Shown here: positions 20,739-30,674 of the stretch, in pieces
Layout: every line of letters starts with the position of its first letter
Position numbering within the stretch: position 1 is the first letter of the stretch
NCBI RefSeq assembly: GCF_030730875.1
Contig: NZ_JAVAMA010000001.1
Span: 574,963 to 638,962 of the forward strand
DNA: 64,000 nt
Reading direction: 5' to 3'
DNA from: Sphingomonas sp. DG1-23
GTDB lineage: Bacteria > Pseudomonadota > Alphaproteobacteria > Sphingomonadales > Sphingomonadaceae
Program-made: the position numbers and the translations under genes
Notes under the pieces: model-generated
The model's input: the letters and a program-made list of their open reading frames with translations, nothing else
Database searches by the model: none
What the model was told of the DNA's origin: nothing

Positions 20739-23516
20739 ATGCGCACCAAGCTTTTTGCCGGCGTGGCTTTTGCCGCGCTGATGATTCCGGCGAGCGCCTT
20801 CGCGCAATCGTCGGGCACGATCGATACCGAGGAAGCGGAGATCGTGGTCACCGGCAGCCGCGCCAATAACGGCGTCAGCGGGATCGTGGTTCCCGACACG
20901 TCGAAGGCGAAGGGTGTCCTCACCCAGGAATTCATCCAGCGCCAGGCGCCGGGCCAGTCGGTCAACGACGTGATCAACCAGCTTCCGGGCGTCAGCTTCC
21001 AGAACAACGATCCGTTCGGTTCGTCGGGCGGCACGCTCACCATCCGCGGCTTCGATTCGAGCCGCATCAGCCAGACCTTCGACGGCGTTCCGCTGAATGA
21101 CTCGGGCAATTACGCGATCTATTCTAACCAGCAGCTCGACCCCGAGCTGATCGAGCAGGTCAACGTCAACCTCGGCACCACCGACATCGACAGCCCGACC
21201 GCGGGCGCGACCGGCTCGACCGTCAACTATCGCACGCGTCTGCCGGGTCAGGATTTCGGCGTGAAGCTCTCGGGCTCGGCCGGCGATTTCGACTTCTTCC
21301 GCATCTTCGGCATGGTCGACACCGGCGAGCTCACTTCGTTCGGCACCCGCGCCTTCGTGTCTGCCAGCACGGCACGCAACCGCTCGCCCTTCAACGAGAA
21401 GGCACGCGTCGAGAAGCAGCAGTATAACGCCCGCCTCTATCAGCCGATCGGCGACAATGGCGACTTCATCTCGATCGCCGGGCACTACAACGAGAACCGC
21501 AACAATTTCCAGGGTTCGGTGCCGCTGCGCACCGACACCGCGGCAGTCACCGGCGGCCGCGTCGTCGGCCCGAACACCAACAACCGCTTCCCGATCACCA
21601 ACGACGAGCGCGAATACACCGTCGCCAACTGCCTGACCAACAACGTCGCGCGCCCGGGCGTCGCCGATGCGGCCAACAGCTGCGGCTCGCTCTTCGACGA
21701 GCGCTTCAACCCGTCGAACACCGGCAACATCCGCGTCGGTTCGCGCTTCACGCTGGCCGACAGCCTGACGCTCTACGTCGACCCGAGCTATCAGTATGTG
21801 AAGGCGAATGGCGGCGGCACCGTGGTGGGTCAGGAAGCCCGTCGCGACGTCAACCCCGGCCCGTTCACCGGCGCGATCAACCCGCTGACCGGCTTCGGCT
21901 CGACGGCGAACAACGCCAATTGCAACACCACCGCGAACAGCGCGACGGTGAGCTGCCAGACCGGCTATATCGGCGGCACGCCCTATTTCGGTCGTGACCT
22001 CAACGGCGACGGCGACACGCTGGACACGATCCGTCTGCTGGCGCCCAGCCAGACCCAGACGCACCGTATCGGGCTGATCGCATCGCTGCGCTACGAGATC
22101 ACGCCGGGCCAGACCGTCCGCCTCGCCTACACCTATGACCGTGCACGCCACCGTCAGACCGGCGAGACCGGCTTCCTCCAGGGCAACGGCAAGCCGTTCG
22201 ACGTGTTTCCGGTCAACGATCCGGTGCTCGACGCCAATGGCCGCGCCCTGCAGAAGCGCGACCGCCTGTCGTTCGCCATCCTGCACAAGGCCGCGATCGA
22301 ATATAATGGCGACTTCTTCGACGACACGGTGCACGTCACCGCCGGTCTCGGCCTGCCGTTCTTCAAGCGCAACCTGACCAACTATTGCGCCACGTCGAGC
22401 GCCGCCGGCTTCGTCGAGTGCTTCGGTTCGGACAGCGCCGCGCAGGCGGCCTATCTGGCTGCCAATCCGTCGCAGTACGTGATCGCCGCGGCAGCCGCTC
22501 CCACCGGGGCGACCTGCACTTCGGTTCCGCAGCCGGCGCCGGCCGCGCCGCTCAACATCTGCTCCTTCGCGACGCAGGGGCCGCAGCAGCGCGTCCTGAA
22601 CTACAAGAAGGCGCTGCCGAGCATCGGCTATACCGCGGACATCACCAACCAGATCTCGCTGTTCGGCAATTATTCGAAGAGCATCCAGGTTCCGGGTACG
22701 GACAATCTGTACAACTCGTTCTACTTCCCGGTGACGGCGGAGCAGGCGAACCCGAAGCCGGAGACCACCGACAATTTCGATACCGGCATCCGCTATCGTT
22801 CGTCGCAGGTCCAGGCGCAGGTCGTTGCGTGGTACACCGACTATAACAACCGTCTTGCCCAGGCCTATGACGCCGATCTCGACAAGACGATCTATCGCAA
22901 CCTCGGCAAGGTGAAGAAGTACGGCTTCGACGGCTCGATCGCCTTCCAGCCGATCCCGCAGCTCAGCCTCTACGCCTTCGGCTCGTACCTGAAGTCGGAG
23001 ATCCAGCAGGACGTCATCGTCGCGCGCACCACGGCAGCGGGTCCGCTGGGTCCGGTCGGTTCGCCGATCTACGCTCCGACCGCCGGCAAGCGCGAGGCCG
23101 GTTCGCCGACCTACACCTTCGGCGGCGGCGCGCAGGCGATGCTCGGCCCGGTCGATCTCGGCGTCAACGTCAAGCGGACCGGTCCGCGCTACATCTACGA
23201 CACCAACGAGCCGGTGCGTGCGATCGTCGCGGGCACGACCTATGAAGTGTTCGGCAACAAGACGCCGGCCTATACCCTGGTCGACCTCAACGCCCGTGTC
23301 GGCCTCGAATGGGCCGGCCTGAACAAGAACACCTTCTTCCAGCTCAACGTGCTCAACGTGTTCGACGAGCTGTTCGTGGGTGGTTTCTCGGGCAACCTCA
23401 ACCAGGGCCCGACCTATCTCGCGAACGGCACCTCGATCACGAACTATGGCAACGCGCCGAACTCGCAGATCGGCTATCCGCGTACCTTCATCGGTTCGCT
23501 GGTGGTGGGCTTCTAA
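20739..23516 (+). CDS. TonB-dependent outer-membrane receptor
   Basis: Outer-membrane active transporter of 925 residues powered by TonB/ExbBD. The signal peptide ends ASAFAQ. A mature EIVVTGSR motif precedes the plug domain (VLTQEFIQRQAPGQSVNDVI, LTIRGFDSSRISQTFDGVPLND), and the long beta-barrel ends in FIGSLVVGF with the terminal aromatic residue needed for barrel assembly. Substrate is unknown; there is no adjacent siderophore, vitamin B12 or carbohydrate gene. ATG 20739 is preceded by GAAAGGGAC. A strong terminator follows. Confidence 0.95.
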   Translation: MRTKLFAGVAFAALMIPASAFAQSSGTIDTEEAEIVVTGSRANNGVSGIVVPDTSKAKGVLTQEFIQRQAPGQSVNDVINQLPGVSFQNNDPFGSSGGTLTIRGFDSSRISQTFDGVPLNDSGNYAIYSNQQLDPELIEQVNVNLGTTDIDSPTAGATGSTVNYRTRLPGQDFGVKLSGSAGDFDFFRIFGMVDTGELTSFGTRAFVSASTARNRSPFNEKARVEKQQYNARLYQPIGDNGDFISIAGHYNENRNNFQGSVPLRTDTAAVTGGRVVGPNTNNRFPITNDEREYTVANCLTNNVARPGVADAANSCGSLFDERFNPSNTGNIRVGSRFTLADSLTLYVDPSYQYVKANGGGTVVGQEARRDVNPGPFTGAINPLTGFGSTANNANCNTTANSATVSCQTGYIGGTPYFGRDLNGDGDTLDTIRLLAPSQTQTHRIGLIASLRYEITPGQTVRLAYTYDRARHRQTGETGFLQGNGKPFDVFPVNDPVLDANGRALQKRDRLSFAILHKAAIEYNGDFFDDTVHVTAGLGLPFFKRNLTNYCATSSAAGFVECFGSDSAAQAAYLAANPSQYVIAAAAAPTGATCTSVPQPAPAAPLNICSFATQGPQQRVLNYKKALPSIGYTADITNQISLFGNYSKSIQVPGTDNLYNSFYFPVTAEQANPKPETTDNFDTGIRYRSSQVQAQVVAWYTDYNNRLAQAYDADLDKTIYRNLGKVKKYGFDGSIAFQPIPQLSLYAFGSYLKSEIQQDVIVARTTAAGPLGPVGSPIYAPTAGKREAGSPTYTFGGGAQAMLGPVDLGVNVKRTGPRYIYDTNEPVRAIVAGTTYEVFGNKTPAYTLVDLNARVGLEWAGLNKNTFFQLNVLNVFDELFVGGFSGNLNQGPTYLANGTSITNYGNAPNSQIGYPRTFIGSLVVGF

Positions 23517-23540
23517 GCCCTTCCGATCCGGGAAATCAGG

Positions 23541-23580
23541 AAGCCGCCGCTCCAGCGATGGAGCGGCGGCTTTCGTTTGT
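23541..23580 (+). terminator. Intrinsic terminator of the TonB receptor gene
   Basis: AAGCCGCCGCTCCA pairs perfectly with TGGAGCGGCGGCTT around a 4-nt loop (GCGA) and is followed by TCGTTTGT, 25 bp after the stop. Confidence 0.85.
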
Positions 23581-23603
23581 GCGGCCTGAATCAAGGCGAA
23601 GCA

Positions 23604-23680
23604 GTGCTCCTGCGGAAGCAGGAGCCCAGTGTTTCGCGGATGTCGCTCGTTGGCCTGGGCTCCTGCTTTCGCAGGAGCAC
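23604..23680. repeat. Palindromic intergenic repeat (family 2)
   Basis: Arms GTGCTCCTGCGGAAGCAGGA (to 23630) and a complementary CTGGGCTCCTGCTTTCGCAG stretch (23655-23680), each also self-complementary, with about 24 bp between them. It lies between two convergent genes. Confidence 0.75.
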
Positions 23681-23690
23681 GATCGCCTCG

Positions 23691-24158
23691 TCAGGCGGGG
23701 ATGGCTGAGACTTCGAGGATCTCGATCGCTTCGGCACGGCCGTTGAAATCGACGCGCTCGCCTTGCTCGGCGCCGAGCAGCGCATTGGCCAGCGGCGCCG
23801 AGAAAGCAAGCCGATCGGCGTGCGGATCGGCCTCGTCATGGCCGACCAGATCAATCACGCGTTCCTTGCCCGCCAGCCGGATCCGCACGCGCGATCCGAT
23901 GCCGACCACGCCCTCTTCCGGCACCGGCGCGATCTCCGCGGTGGTGCGCCGGGTGTTCCAGTAGCGCAATTCGCGCTTGAGCATCTCGCGCGGCTCGTCC
24001 TCGCCTTCGGCCGCGATCGCGGCCTCGAGCGCGGTAACCTTCGCCTCGGTCAGCGCCAGCCCGCGCGCGGTCACCAGATTGGGACCGGCGGGGAGCGGAA
24101 TCTCGAACTTCGGTTCCTTGTGTTCCTCGTCGCTGTCGCGACGGAAGGCGACGCTCAT
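23691..24158 (-). CDS. GreA/GreB-family transcription elongation factor
   Basis: 155-residue cytoplasmic protein with the Gre layout: an N-terminal coiled-coil (TEAKVTALEAAIAAEGEDEPREMLKR in segments, about 33-60) bearing acidic residues at its tip, and a C-terminal FKBP-like domain (GIGSRVRIR, IDLVGHDEAD, RLAFSAPLANALLGAEQGERV). Gre factors stimulate transcript cleavage by backtracked RNA polymerase. The N-terminal extension (EEHKEPKFEIPLP) is unlike classical GreA. ATG 24158 overlaps the end of the aldo-keto reductase gene by 4 bp (ATGA). Confidence 0.85.
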   Translation of the reverse strand: MSVAFRRDSDEEHKEPKFEIPLPAGPNLVTARGLALTEAKVTALEAAIAAEGEDEPREMLKRELRYWNTRRTTAEIAPVPEEGVVGIGSRVRIRLAGKERVIDLVGHDEADPHADRLAFSAPLANALLGAEQGERVDFNGRAEAIEILEVSAIPA

Positions 24159-25216
24159 CTCCGGGGCAGATCCTCTAGCGTGGAAGAGACCTTCCAAAGA
24201 TCGATCGCGCCTTCGGTTGCATGGCGGTCGATTTCGGCGAGCTCCTCCGGGCTGAACGCGAGAGTCTGCACCGCATCGAGCGAATCGTCGAGCTGCTGGA
24301 CGGTGCGCGCGCCGACCAGCGCCGAAGTGACGCGCGGATCGCGCAGCACCCATGCGATCGCCATCTGGGCGAGGGTCTGGCCACGCCTGGATGCGATATG
24401 GTTGAGCGCGCGGATGCGGGCGAGGTTCGCATCGCTCAGCAATTGCTGATCCAACGAGCCGCCTTTGGCCGCACGGGCATCCTCGGGAACACCATTCAGA
24501 TATTTCGAGGTGAGCATGCCCTGCGCGAGCGGTGAGAAGGCGATGCAGCCGGTCCCGAGATCGCCGAGCGTGTCGAGCAGCGCGTCTTCGACCCAGCGAT
24601 TGAGCATCGAATAGCTCGGCTGGTGGATCAGCAGCGGCACCTTGTGCTCGGCGAGGATAGCCGCAGCCTGGCGGGTCAGCTCGGGCGAGTAGGACGAGAT
24701 GCCGACATAAAGCGCCTTGCCCTGTCGGTGGATCTGGGCGAGCGCGCCCATCGTCTCCTCGAGCGGCGTCTTCGGATCGACGCGGTGCGAATAGAAGATG
24801 TCGACATAATCGAGCCCCATCCGCTTGAGGCTCTGGTCGCACGAGGCGATGAGATACTTCCGGCTGCCGCCGACGTCGCCATAGGGCCCGGGCCACATGT
24901 CCCAGCCCGCCTTGGTCGAGACGATCAGTTCGTCGCGATGGCCGGCGAAATCGCTGGCCATCACCCGGCCGAAATTCTCCTCGGCCGAGCCGTAAGGCGG
25001 GCCGTAATTGTTCGCGAGATCGAAATGGGTGACGCCGCGATCGAACGCCCGGCGCAGGATGGCGCGGCCGGTCTCGAAGACGTCGGTGCCGCCGAAATTC
25101 TGCCAGAGGCCGAGGCTGATCGCCGGCAGATCGAGCCCCGAGCGGCCGCAGCGGCGATAAGGCATGCGGCCGTCATAGCGGGCGGGATCGGCGTGCCAAG
25201 GCTGCGGATAGGGCAT
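24155..25216 (-). CDS. Aldo/keto reductase, YghZ (L-glyceraldehyde-3-phosphate reductase)-like
   Basis: 353-residue NADPH-dependent reductase with the AKR14/YghZ pattern: FDLANNYGPPYGSAEENFG, KAGWDMWPGPYG, LDYVDIFYSHRVD (catalytic Tyr/His region) and VGISSYSPE. E. coli YghZ reduces L-glyceraldehyde-3-phosphate and methylglyoxal, detoxifying reactive aldehydes. The start at 25216 (MPYPQPWHADPARYDGRMPY) matches the usual N-terminus; an upstream ATG at 25252 is less likely. Translationally coupled to the downstream Gre-family gene. Confidence 0.92.
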   Translation of the reverse strand: MPYPQPWHADPARYDGRMPYRRCGRSGLDLPAISLGLWQNFGGTDVFETGRAILRRAFDRGVTHFDLANNYGPPYGSAEENFGRVMASDFAGHRDELIVSTKAGWDMWPGPYGDVGGSRKYLIASCDQSLKRMGLDYVDIFYSHRVDPKTPLEETMGALAQIHRQGKALYVGISSYSPELTRQAAAILAEHKVPLLIHQPSYSMLNRWVEDALLDTLGDLGTGCIAFSPLAQGMLTSKYLNGVPEDARAAKGGSLDQQLLSDANLARIRALNHIASRRGQTLAQMAIAWVLRDPRVTSALVGARTVQQLDDSLDAVQTLAFSPEELAEIDRHATEGAIDLWKVSSTLEDLPRR

Positions 25217-25329
25217 GGGTCTCAAGTCTCCGACGCGTGAAGCCGCCAGCATGTAGCCGATCCGGCGGCGCGGGACAGCCCGTCGTCCTATAATGGATGG
25301 TGACGTCCCCGAGTAAGTGAAGGATTCCC

Positions 25330-26385
25330 ATGCCGCGCCTGTCGCTCGTCATGATCGCGCGAAACGAGGCGCGCTGCATCGCGCGTTGTCTCGACAGCGT
25401 GCGCGGCCATGTCGACGCGATGATCGTGCTCGATACCGGCTCGACCGACGATACCGTCGGGATCGCGGAAGGCTGCGGCGCGACGGTGCACCATTTCGAC
25501 TGGTGCGACGATTTCGCGGCCGCGCGCAATGCCGCGCTCGATCATTCGGACGCCGACTGGAACTTGATCCTCGATGCAGACGAATGGCTCGAAGACGACG
25601 CGCGGATGCTCGCGGCGGCGACGCTTCCGCCCGCCCCCGCACCGGCGCGCTTCGTCGGCTGCGTGCGGATCGTCAACGGTACCGACTCCGGGTCGGCCGC
25701 GCGCAAGTTCGTGCCCCGGATCCTGCCGCGCGGGGTGCGCTACGAAGGCCGGATCCACGAGCAGCCGGTGTCGCCGCTGCCGATGACGGTGCTGCCGCTG
25801 GCCGTCCGTCATGACGGGTTCGAGCAAGCCCAGCTCGCGCGCAAGGCCGGGCGCAACGAGGCGCTGCTGCGCGCCGAGCTCGCGGCCAATCCGGGCGATT
25901 CCTATTTCTGGTTCCAGCTGGGGCGCGAACATCTGGTGCGCGGGCGTGCGGACGCGGCGGCGGACGCATTGCTCGCGGCGCACCGCACCGGCGCCACCGG
26001 CGACGCGTGGCGCCACGGCGTGGTCGTCGCCGCGCTCCAGGCGCTCAAGCGTGCCGAACGCTTCGATGCGGCGCTGGCCTTCGCCGATGCCGAGCAGTCG
26101 CATTGGGCGCGCTCGCCCGATTTCTATTTCGCGGTCGCCGACCTCTATCTCGAGCTCGCCAGCCGCCGCCCGGAGACGGCGATGGCCGAATATCTGCCGG
26201 TGGTCGAAGGGGCGTGGAAGCGGTGCCTCGAGATCGGCGAGCAGCCGGGGCTCGACGGGTCGGTCGAAGGCTGCGGGAGCTGGCTCGCCGCGCAGAACCT
26301 CGCAATGCTCTATGAGTCGCTGGGCATCGACGACGATGCAGCATTCTATGCCGAGATGGGCGCCGGGATGCGCCGCGCCGCCTAG
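25330..26385 (+). CDS. Family 2 glycosyltransferase with helical-repeat C-terminus
   Basis: 351 residues. The first 120 form a short GT-A domain (LSLVMIARNEARCI, LDTGSTDDT, ARNAALDHSDADWNLILDAD with the DxD-like metal motif), typical of SPS0355-like GT2 proteins; the rest is helical and TPR-like (SYFWFQLGREHLVRG). The sugar and acceptor are unknown. AAGGA lies six bases before the ATG. The stop overlaps the stop of the opposite-strand sufA-like gene by 4 bp. Confidence 0.88.
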   Translation: MPRLSLVMIARNEARCIARCLDSVRGHVDAMIVLDTGSTDDTVGIAEGCGATVHHFDWCDDFAAARNAALDHSDADWNLILDADEWLEDDARMLAAATLPPAPAPARFVGCVRIVNGTDSGSAARKFVPRILPRGVRYEGRIHEQPVSPLPMTVLPLAVRHDGFEQAQLARKAGRNEALLRAELAANPGDSYFWFQLGREHLVRGRADAAADALLAAHRTGATGDAWRHGVVVAALQALKRAERFDAALAFADAEQSHWARSPDFYFAVADLYLELASRRPETAMAEYLPVVEGAWKRCLEIGEQPGLDGSVEGCGSWLAAQNLAMLYESLGIDDDAAFYAEMGAGMRRAA

Positions 26386-26741
26386 ACGGTGAAGCTCTCG
26401 CCGCAGCCGCAGCTGCCCTTGGCGTTGGGGTTCTGAAAGGTGAAGCCGGCAGTGAAATCGTCCTCGACCCAGTCCATCGTCGAGCCGACGAGATAGAGCA
26501 CCGAGGCGCCGTCGACGAAGAAGGTGCCGCCGGGAGTCTCGATCCTTTCGTCGAACGGCGCGGCCTCGCGGACATAGTCGACCGAATAGGCCAGCCCCGA
26601 ACAGCCGCGGCGCGGAGTCGATAATTTGACGCCGATCGTGCCCTCGGGGGCCTTGGCCATCAGCGCGGCGATGCGCGCCTCGGCAGCAGGCGTGAGATGG
26701 AGCGCGGCGGGCCGTTGGCGGGTCTTGGTGTCGGTCATCAT
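26382..26741 (-). CDS. sufA: A-type iron-sulfur carrier (SufA/ErpA/IscA family)
   Basis: About 119 residues; carries nascent Fe-S clusters from the SufBCD scaffold to target proteins. The three cluster-binding cysteines are in place: RRGCSGLAY and the C-terminal GSCGCGESF. It is the last gene of the SUF operon. Between it and the sufT-like gene lies a palindromic repeat, whose GGGGAG end is the nearest candidate ribosome binding site. Two adjacent ATG codons (26741, 26738) could start it. The choice of sufA over erpA rests on operon context. Confidence 0.88.
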   Translation of the reverse strand: MMTDTKTRQRPAALHLTPAAEARIAALMAKAPEGTIGVKLSTPRRGCSGLAYSVDYVREAAPFDERIETPGGTFFVDGASVLYLVGSTMDWVEDDFTAGFTFQNPNAKGSCGCGESFTV

Positions 26742-26747
26742 TTTTCT

Positions 26748-26856
26748 CGCTCCCCTCCCGCTTGCGGGAGAGGTCGGGGGAGGGCCTTGGACGATATGGG
26801 GAGCGGTACGGCCTCCGACAGCCCCTCCCCTAACCCCTCCCGCAAGCGGGAGGGGA
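26748..26856. repeat. Palindromic intergenic repeat (family 3) between sufT-like and sufA-like genes
   Basis: Arms CTCCCCTCCCGCTTGCGGGAG at the left and CCCTCCCGCAAGCGGGAGGG at the right, each self-complementary and complementary to each other, with a CCGACAGCCCCTCCCC-type centre. It lies wholly within the intergenic gap of the SUF operon. Confidence 0.85.
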
Positions 26857-26859
26857 ATT

Positions 26860-27354
26860 TTAGAGCATTCCCAGTTCGAGCTTGGCGTCGTCGGTCATCT
26901 TCTGCGGATCCCAGGGCGGATCCCAGACGAGATTGACTTCGGCATGGCCGATCCCCGGGACCGATCCGACGCGCAATTCGACTTCGCCCGGCATGGATTC
27001 GGCCACCGGGCAATGCGGCGTGGTCAAGGTCATCTGCACCGACGCATGGCCGTCGGCGGTGATGTCGACTCCGTAGATCAGCCCGAGATCGTAGATGTTC
27101 ACCGGGATCTCGGGATCGTAGATTTCCTTGAGCGCCTGAATCACCGATTCGTAGAGCTCGCCGCCGGGCTCGCCCGCCGGATGCGGCTCGGGTTTCTGCG
27201 ACAGGAAACCGGCGAGATAGTCGCGCTTGCGCTCGAACGTCTCCTGCACGTCCGGCGATGTTTCGGTGGGCGCAAAGGCGTCCTCGACCCGCGCCTTGGG
27301 CGGCGCCGCAACGGCGTCGACCTCCTCCACCGCGATCTTGCGTTCGTCGTTCAC
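26860..27354 (-). CDS. sufT: SUF-associated MIP18/DUF59 Fe-S assembly protein (SufT-like)
   Basis: 164 residues. The C-terminal 100 form a DUF59/MIP18 domain with the DPEIPVNIYDLGLIYGVDI signature, TLTTPHCPVAE (conserved Cys) and VWDPPWDPQKMT; proteins of this type help maturation of Fe-S proteins. The N-terminal 55 residues are a variable acidic/Pro-rich tail with ERKRDYLAGFL just before the domain. The ATG overlaps the sufS stop by 4 bp, so translation is coupled. Confidence 0.92.
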   Translation of the reverse strand: MNDERKIAVEEVDAVAAPPKARVEDAFAPTETSPDVQETFERKRDYLAGFLSQKPEPHPAGEPGGELYESVIQALKEIYDPEIPVNIYDLGLIYGVDITADGHASVQMTLTTPHCPVAESMPGEVELRVGSVPGIGHAEVNLVWDPPWDPQKMTDDAKLELGML

Positions 27355-28607
27355 CCGAAAATCCTCGTCACGCGTTCGACACCCCTCACCAGCGCGGCGA
27401 TGTCGTCCGCGCCGTTATACACTCCGAAGCTCGCCCGCGCCGTCGCCGGCACGCCGAGCGCGTCCATCAGCGGCTGGGCACAGTGATGCCCGGCGCGGAT
27501 CGCGACATCGCCTTCGTCCAAGATGGTGGCGACGTCGTGCGGATGCACCCCCTCTACTGCGAAACTGACGATCCCGGCACTGTCGTCGGGGCCGAACAGC
27601 CGGACGCTGTTGATCTGCGCGAGCGCCCCGCGCGCCTGGCGGACGAGCGCGGCCTCGTGCGCGTGGATGCGCGCCAGGCCGATGCTCTCGACATAGTCGA
27701 TTGCGGCGTGCAGCCCGACCACGCCGACGATGTGCGGCGTGCCCGCTTCGAACCGGCCCGGCGGGGGGGCATAGGTGGTGCGCGCGAAGCTGACGCGATC
27801 GATCATCGAGCCGCCGCCCTGATAGGGCGGCATCGCGTCGAGCAGCTCGAAACGGCCCCACAGCACGCCGATCCCCGTGGGACCATAGAGCTTGTGGCCC
27901 GAGAAGACGTAGAAGTCGCAGCCGATTGCGGCGACGTCGACCGGCAGCCGCGGCACAGCCTGGCAGCCGTCGAGCAGGATCCTGGCGCCGACCGAATGCG
28001 CGATCTCGGTCGCGCGTTTCGCGTCGAGCACCGAACCGAGCACGTTCGAGACATGCGCGAGCGCGACCAATTTGTGCTGCGGCGTGATCATCGCGGCCAT
28101 CGCGTCGAGGTCGATGCGCTGGTCGGCGGTGAGCGGAATCACGTCGATCGCGGCGCCGACGCGCTCGGCGACCATCTGCCACGGCACGATGTTCGAATGA
28201 TGCTCGAGCATGGAGAGCAGGATACGGTCGCCCCGCTTGAGCTGGGTGCCCGCCCAGCATTGCGCGACGAGATTGATCCCCTCGGTCGCGCCGCGGACGA
28301 AGATCGTTTCCTCGGGCTTGCCATGAATGAACTTCGCCACCCGCTCGCGCGCGGCCTCGAACGCCAGCGTCATGTCTGCCGAGCGCTGATAGACGCCGCG
28401 ATGGACGGTCGCGTAGGTCTCGCCATAGCCGCGGGCGATCGCATCGAGCACGGGTCTGGGCTTTTGCGAGGTCGCGGCGGTGTCGAGATAGGCCCAGCCC
28501 GCGGGAATCGCCGGGAAATCGGCGAGCAGATCGAGGGGGCGGGTCCCTCTCCCATCGGGAGAGGGAGGGAGCGCCGTAGGCGCGGAAGGGTGCGGGTGAC
28601 TGGCCAT
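27351..28607 (-). CDS. sufS: Cysteine desulfurase SufS
   Basis: PLP enzyme that removes sulfur from cysteine and feeds it to SufBCD. 418 residues: LDTAATSQKP, the PLP lysine in FSGHKLYGPTGIGVLW, SMLEHHSNIVPWQ and the persulfide Cys in RAGHHCAQP are all present. No separate SufE/SufU was found in the window. The first 22 residues (HPHPSAPTALPPSPDGRGTR region) come from the palindromic repeat at 28543-28676, which is fused in frame to the start of the gene. Start A is shared with the sufD stop (TAATG). Confidence 0.95.
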   Translation of the reverse strand: MASHPHPSAPTALPPSPDGRGTRPLDLLADFPAIPAGWAYLDTAATSQKPRPVLDAIARGYGETYATVHRGVYQRSADMTLAFEAARERVAKFIHGKPEETIFVRGATEGINLVAQCWAGTQLKRGDRILLSMLEHHSNIVPWQMVAERVGAAIDVIPLTADQRIDLDAMAAMITPQHKLVALAHVSNVLGSVLDAKRATEIAHSVGARILLDGCQAVPRLPVDVAAIGCDFYVFSGHKLYGPTGIGVLWGRFELLDAMPPYQGGGSMIDRVSFARTTYAPPPGRFEAGTPHIVGVVGLHAAIDYVESIGLARIHAHEAALVRQARGALAQINSVRLFGPDDSAGIVSFAVEGVHPHDVATILDEGDVAIRAGHHCAQPLMDALGVPATARASFGVYNGADDIAALVRGVERVTRIFG

Positions 28608-28676
28608 TACGCGCCCTCACCCTTCCCACTCGCCTCCGGCGAGCGGGCCCCTTCCCTCTCCCGATGGGAGAGGGAG
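28543..28676. repeat. Palindromic repeat (family 4) fused into the sufD/sufS junction
   Basis: Left arm CCCTCTCCCATCGGGAGAGG (28545 on) and right arm CCCTCTCCCGATGGGAGAGG (to 28673) are complementary and about 90 bp apart. Unlike the other copies it is not intergenic: its sequence codes for the sufD C-terminus and the sufS N-terminus. Confidence 0.8.
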
Positions 28677-29752
28677 TTCTCCAGCCACGCCTCGGCATCC
28701 GCCTCGAACGCCGCGCGAACCTTTTCCTCGCCGATCCGCGACACTGCGTCGGCGACGAAGGCGCGAGTGAGCAAGGCCTTGGCCCGCGGCTCGGGGACGC
28801 CGCGGCTCTGGAGGTAGAAGAGCGCGCGCTGGTCGAGCTCGCCGACCGTCGCGCCGTGCGCGCATTTGACGTCGTCGGCGAAGATTTCGAGCTCGGGCTT
28901 GAGATTGACCGTCGCGCCGCGTTCGAGCAGCAATCCGCGCAACGACTGCTCGCCATCGGTCTGCTGCGCGTCGCGCGCGACCTCGACCCGCGCCGCGAGG
29001 CTCGCCACCGAACGGTTCGCGGCGACTGCGCGCCAGAGCTGGCGAGAAGTACCCTCGATGGCCTCGTGGCGCACCGAAACCGCCGCCTCCTGGCGCTGCT
29101 TGTCCGAAGTCAGCAGCGCGCCGCCCATCTCGGCGAATGCGCCCTTGCCGGTGAGGGTCAGCGCGCCGTCGATCCGGCTGCCCATCCCGCCGGCGCCGAG
29201 GAAGATCGAGACGAGGCTCGCCGCTTCGCCGATCTCGGCCTCGTCGCGGATCGACACGAAGCCATCAGCCTGGAGCAGCCGCACCGAGCGCATCAGCCGC
29301 GCGCCGCGCGCGAGCGTGATCTGTGCGATGCGATTCGCCCAGCCTGCGCCGGCATAGGTTTCCACGACGCTCGCCACGGCGTCTTCGGCGAGCGTGATCC
29401 GCGCGGGCACATGGCTCTCGCCGCCGGTGCCGAGATGGACGATCTGGATGCCGGTCACCGCGGCCTGCGCGTCGAGCGACAGCACCCAGCCCTCGCCTTC
29501 GGCCAGCTCGCCAAGCGGGTGCGCGGTCTCGGGCGCAAAGCGCGCGACCTTTACCGGACCGGGGCGGCTATGCGCGGGCTCGAACACGCCGTCGACGAAG
29601 AGCAGGCGGGGGCCATCGAAATCGAGGAAGAGATCGGCGGGCTTGATCCCGGCATCACGCGGTGCGGCATCGGCGGCGGCGCGCAGCGCCTGCATATCGG
29701 CCCAGCGCCATTCCTCGAGGCGCGGCGAAGGAAGTTCGAGCGTGGAGGCCAT
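28607..29752 (-). CDS. sufD: Fe-S cluster assembly scaffold protein SufD
   Basis: Member of the cytoplasmic SufBC2D scaffold. 381 residues: the beta-helix core (ARITLAEDAVASVVETYAG ...) and the C-terminal domain with EIFADDVKCAHGATVG and LDQRALFYLQSRGV, both diagnostic of SufD. The last 25 residues (NSLSHREREGARSPEA..) derive from the repeat at 28543-28676 and look foreign. The start at 29752 is preceded by GGGGAGGATTTG, where the ribosome binding site is the edge of another palindromic repeat. Confidence 0.94.
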   Translation of the reverse strand: MASTLELPSPRLEEWRWADMQALRAAADAAPRDAGIKPADLFLDFDGPRLLFVDGVFEPAHSRPGPVKVARFAPETAHPLGELAEGEGWVLSLDAQAAVTGIQIVHLGTGGESHVPARITLAEDAVASVVETYAGAGWANRIAQITLARGARLMRSVRLLQADGFVSIRDEAEIGEAASLVSIFLGAGGMGSRIDGALTLTGKGAFAEMGGALLTSDKQRQEAAVSVRHEAIEGTSRQLWRAVAANRSVASLAARVEVARDAQQTDGEQSLRGLLLERGATVNLKPELEIFADDVKCAHGATVGELDQRALFYLQSRGVPEPRAKALLTRAFVADAVSRIGEEKVRAAFEADAEAWLENSLSHREREGARSPEASGKGEGA

Positions 29753-29756
29753 CAAA

Positions 29757-29920
29757 TCCTCCCCGAGTTTGCTCGGGGAGGGGGACCGCCGGCCGCAGGC
29801 CGGTGGTGGAGGGGCCGCGACGCAGTCGCGGAAACGCCTCGCACCGAGTCCGCCGCTGCGCGGCGCCCCTCCACCACGCTTCGCGCGGTCCCCCTCCCCG
29901 AGACGAGCTCGGGGAGGAAT
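29757..29920. repeat. Palindromic intergenic repeat (family 5) between sufC and sufD
   Basis: Begins TCCTCCCCGAGTTTGCTCGG and ends with the complementary CCCGAGACGAGCTCGGGGAGGA; inside are further dyads (GCCGGCCGCAGGCCGG, GCCGCTGCGCGGC). The outer edge supplies the sufD ribosome binding site on the minus strand. A related element sits at 39974-40110. Confidence 0.85.
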
Positions 29921-29933
29921 TGCGATATCGCGC

Positions 29934-30660
<727 letters not shown>

Positions 30661-30674
<14 letters not shown>

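Noticed and set aside
20730..23594. 954-codon open frame antisense to the TonB receptor
   Set aside because: Shadow of the receptor's codon bias; its sequence is Arg/Ala/Val-rich without domains, while the plus-strand protein is unmistakable.
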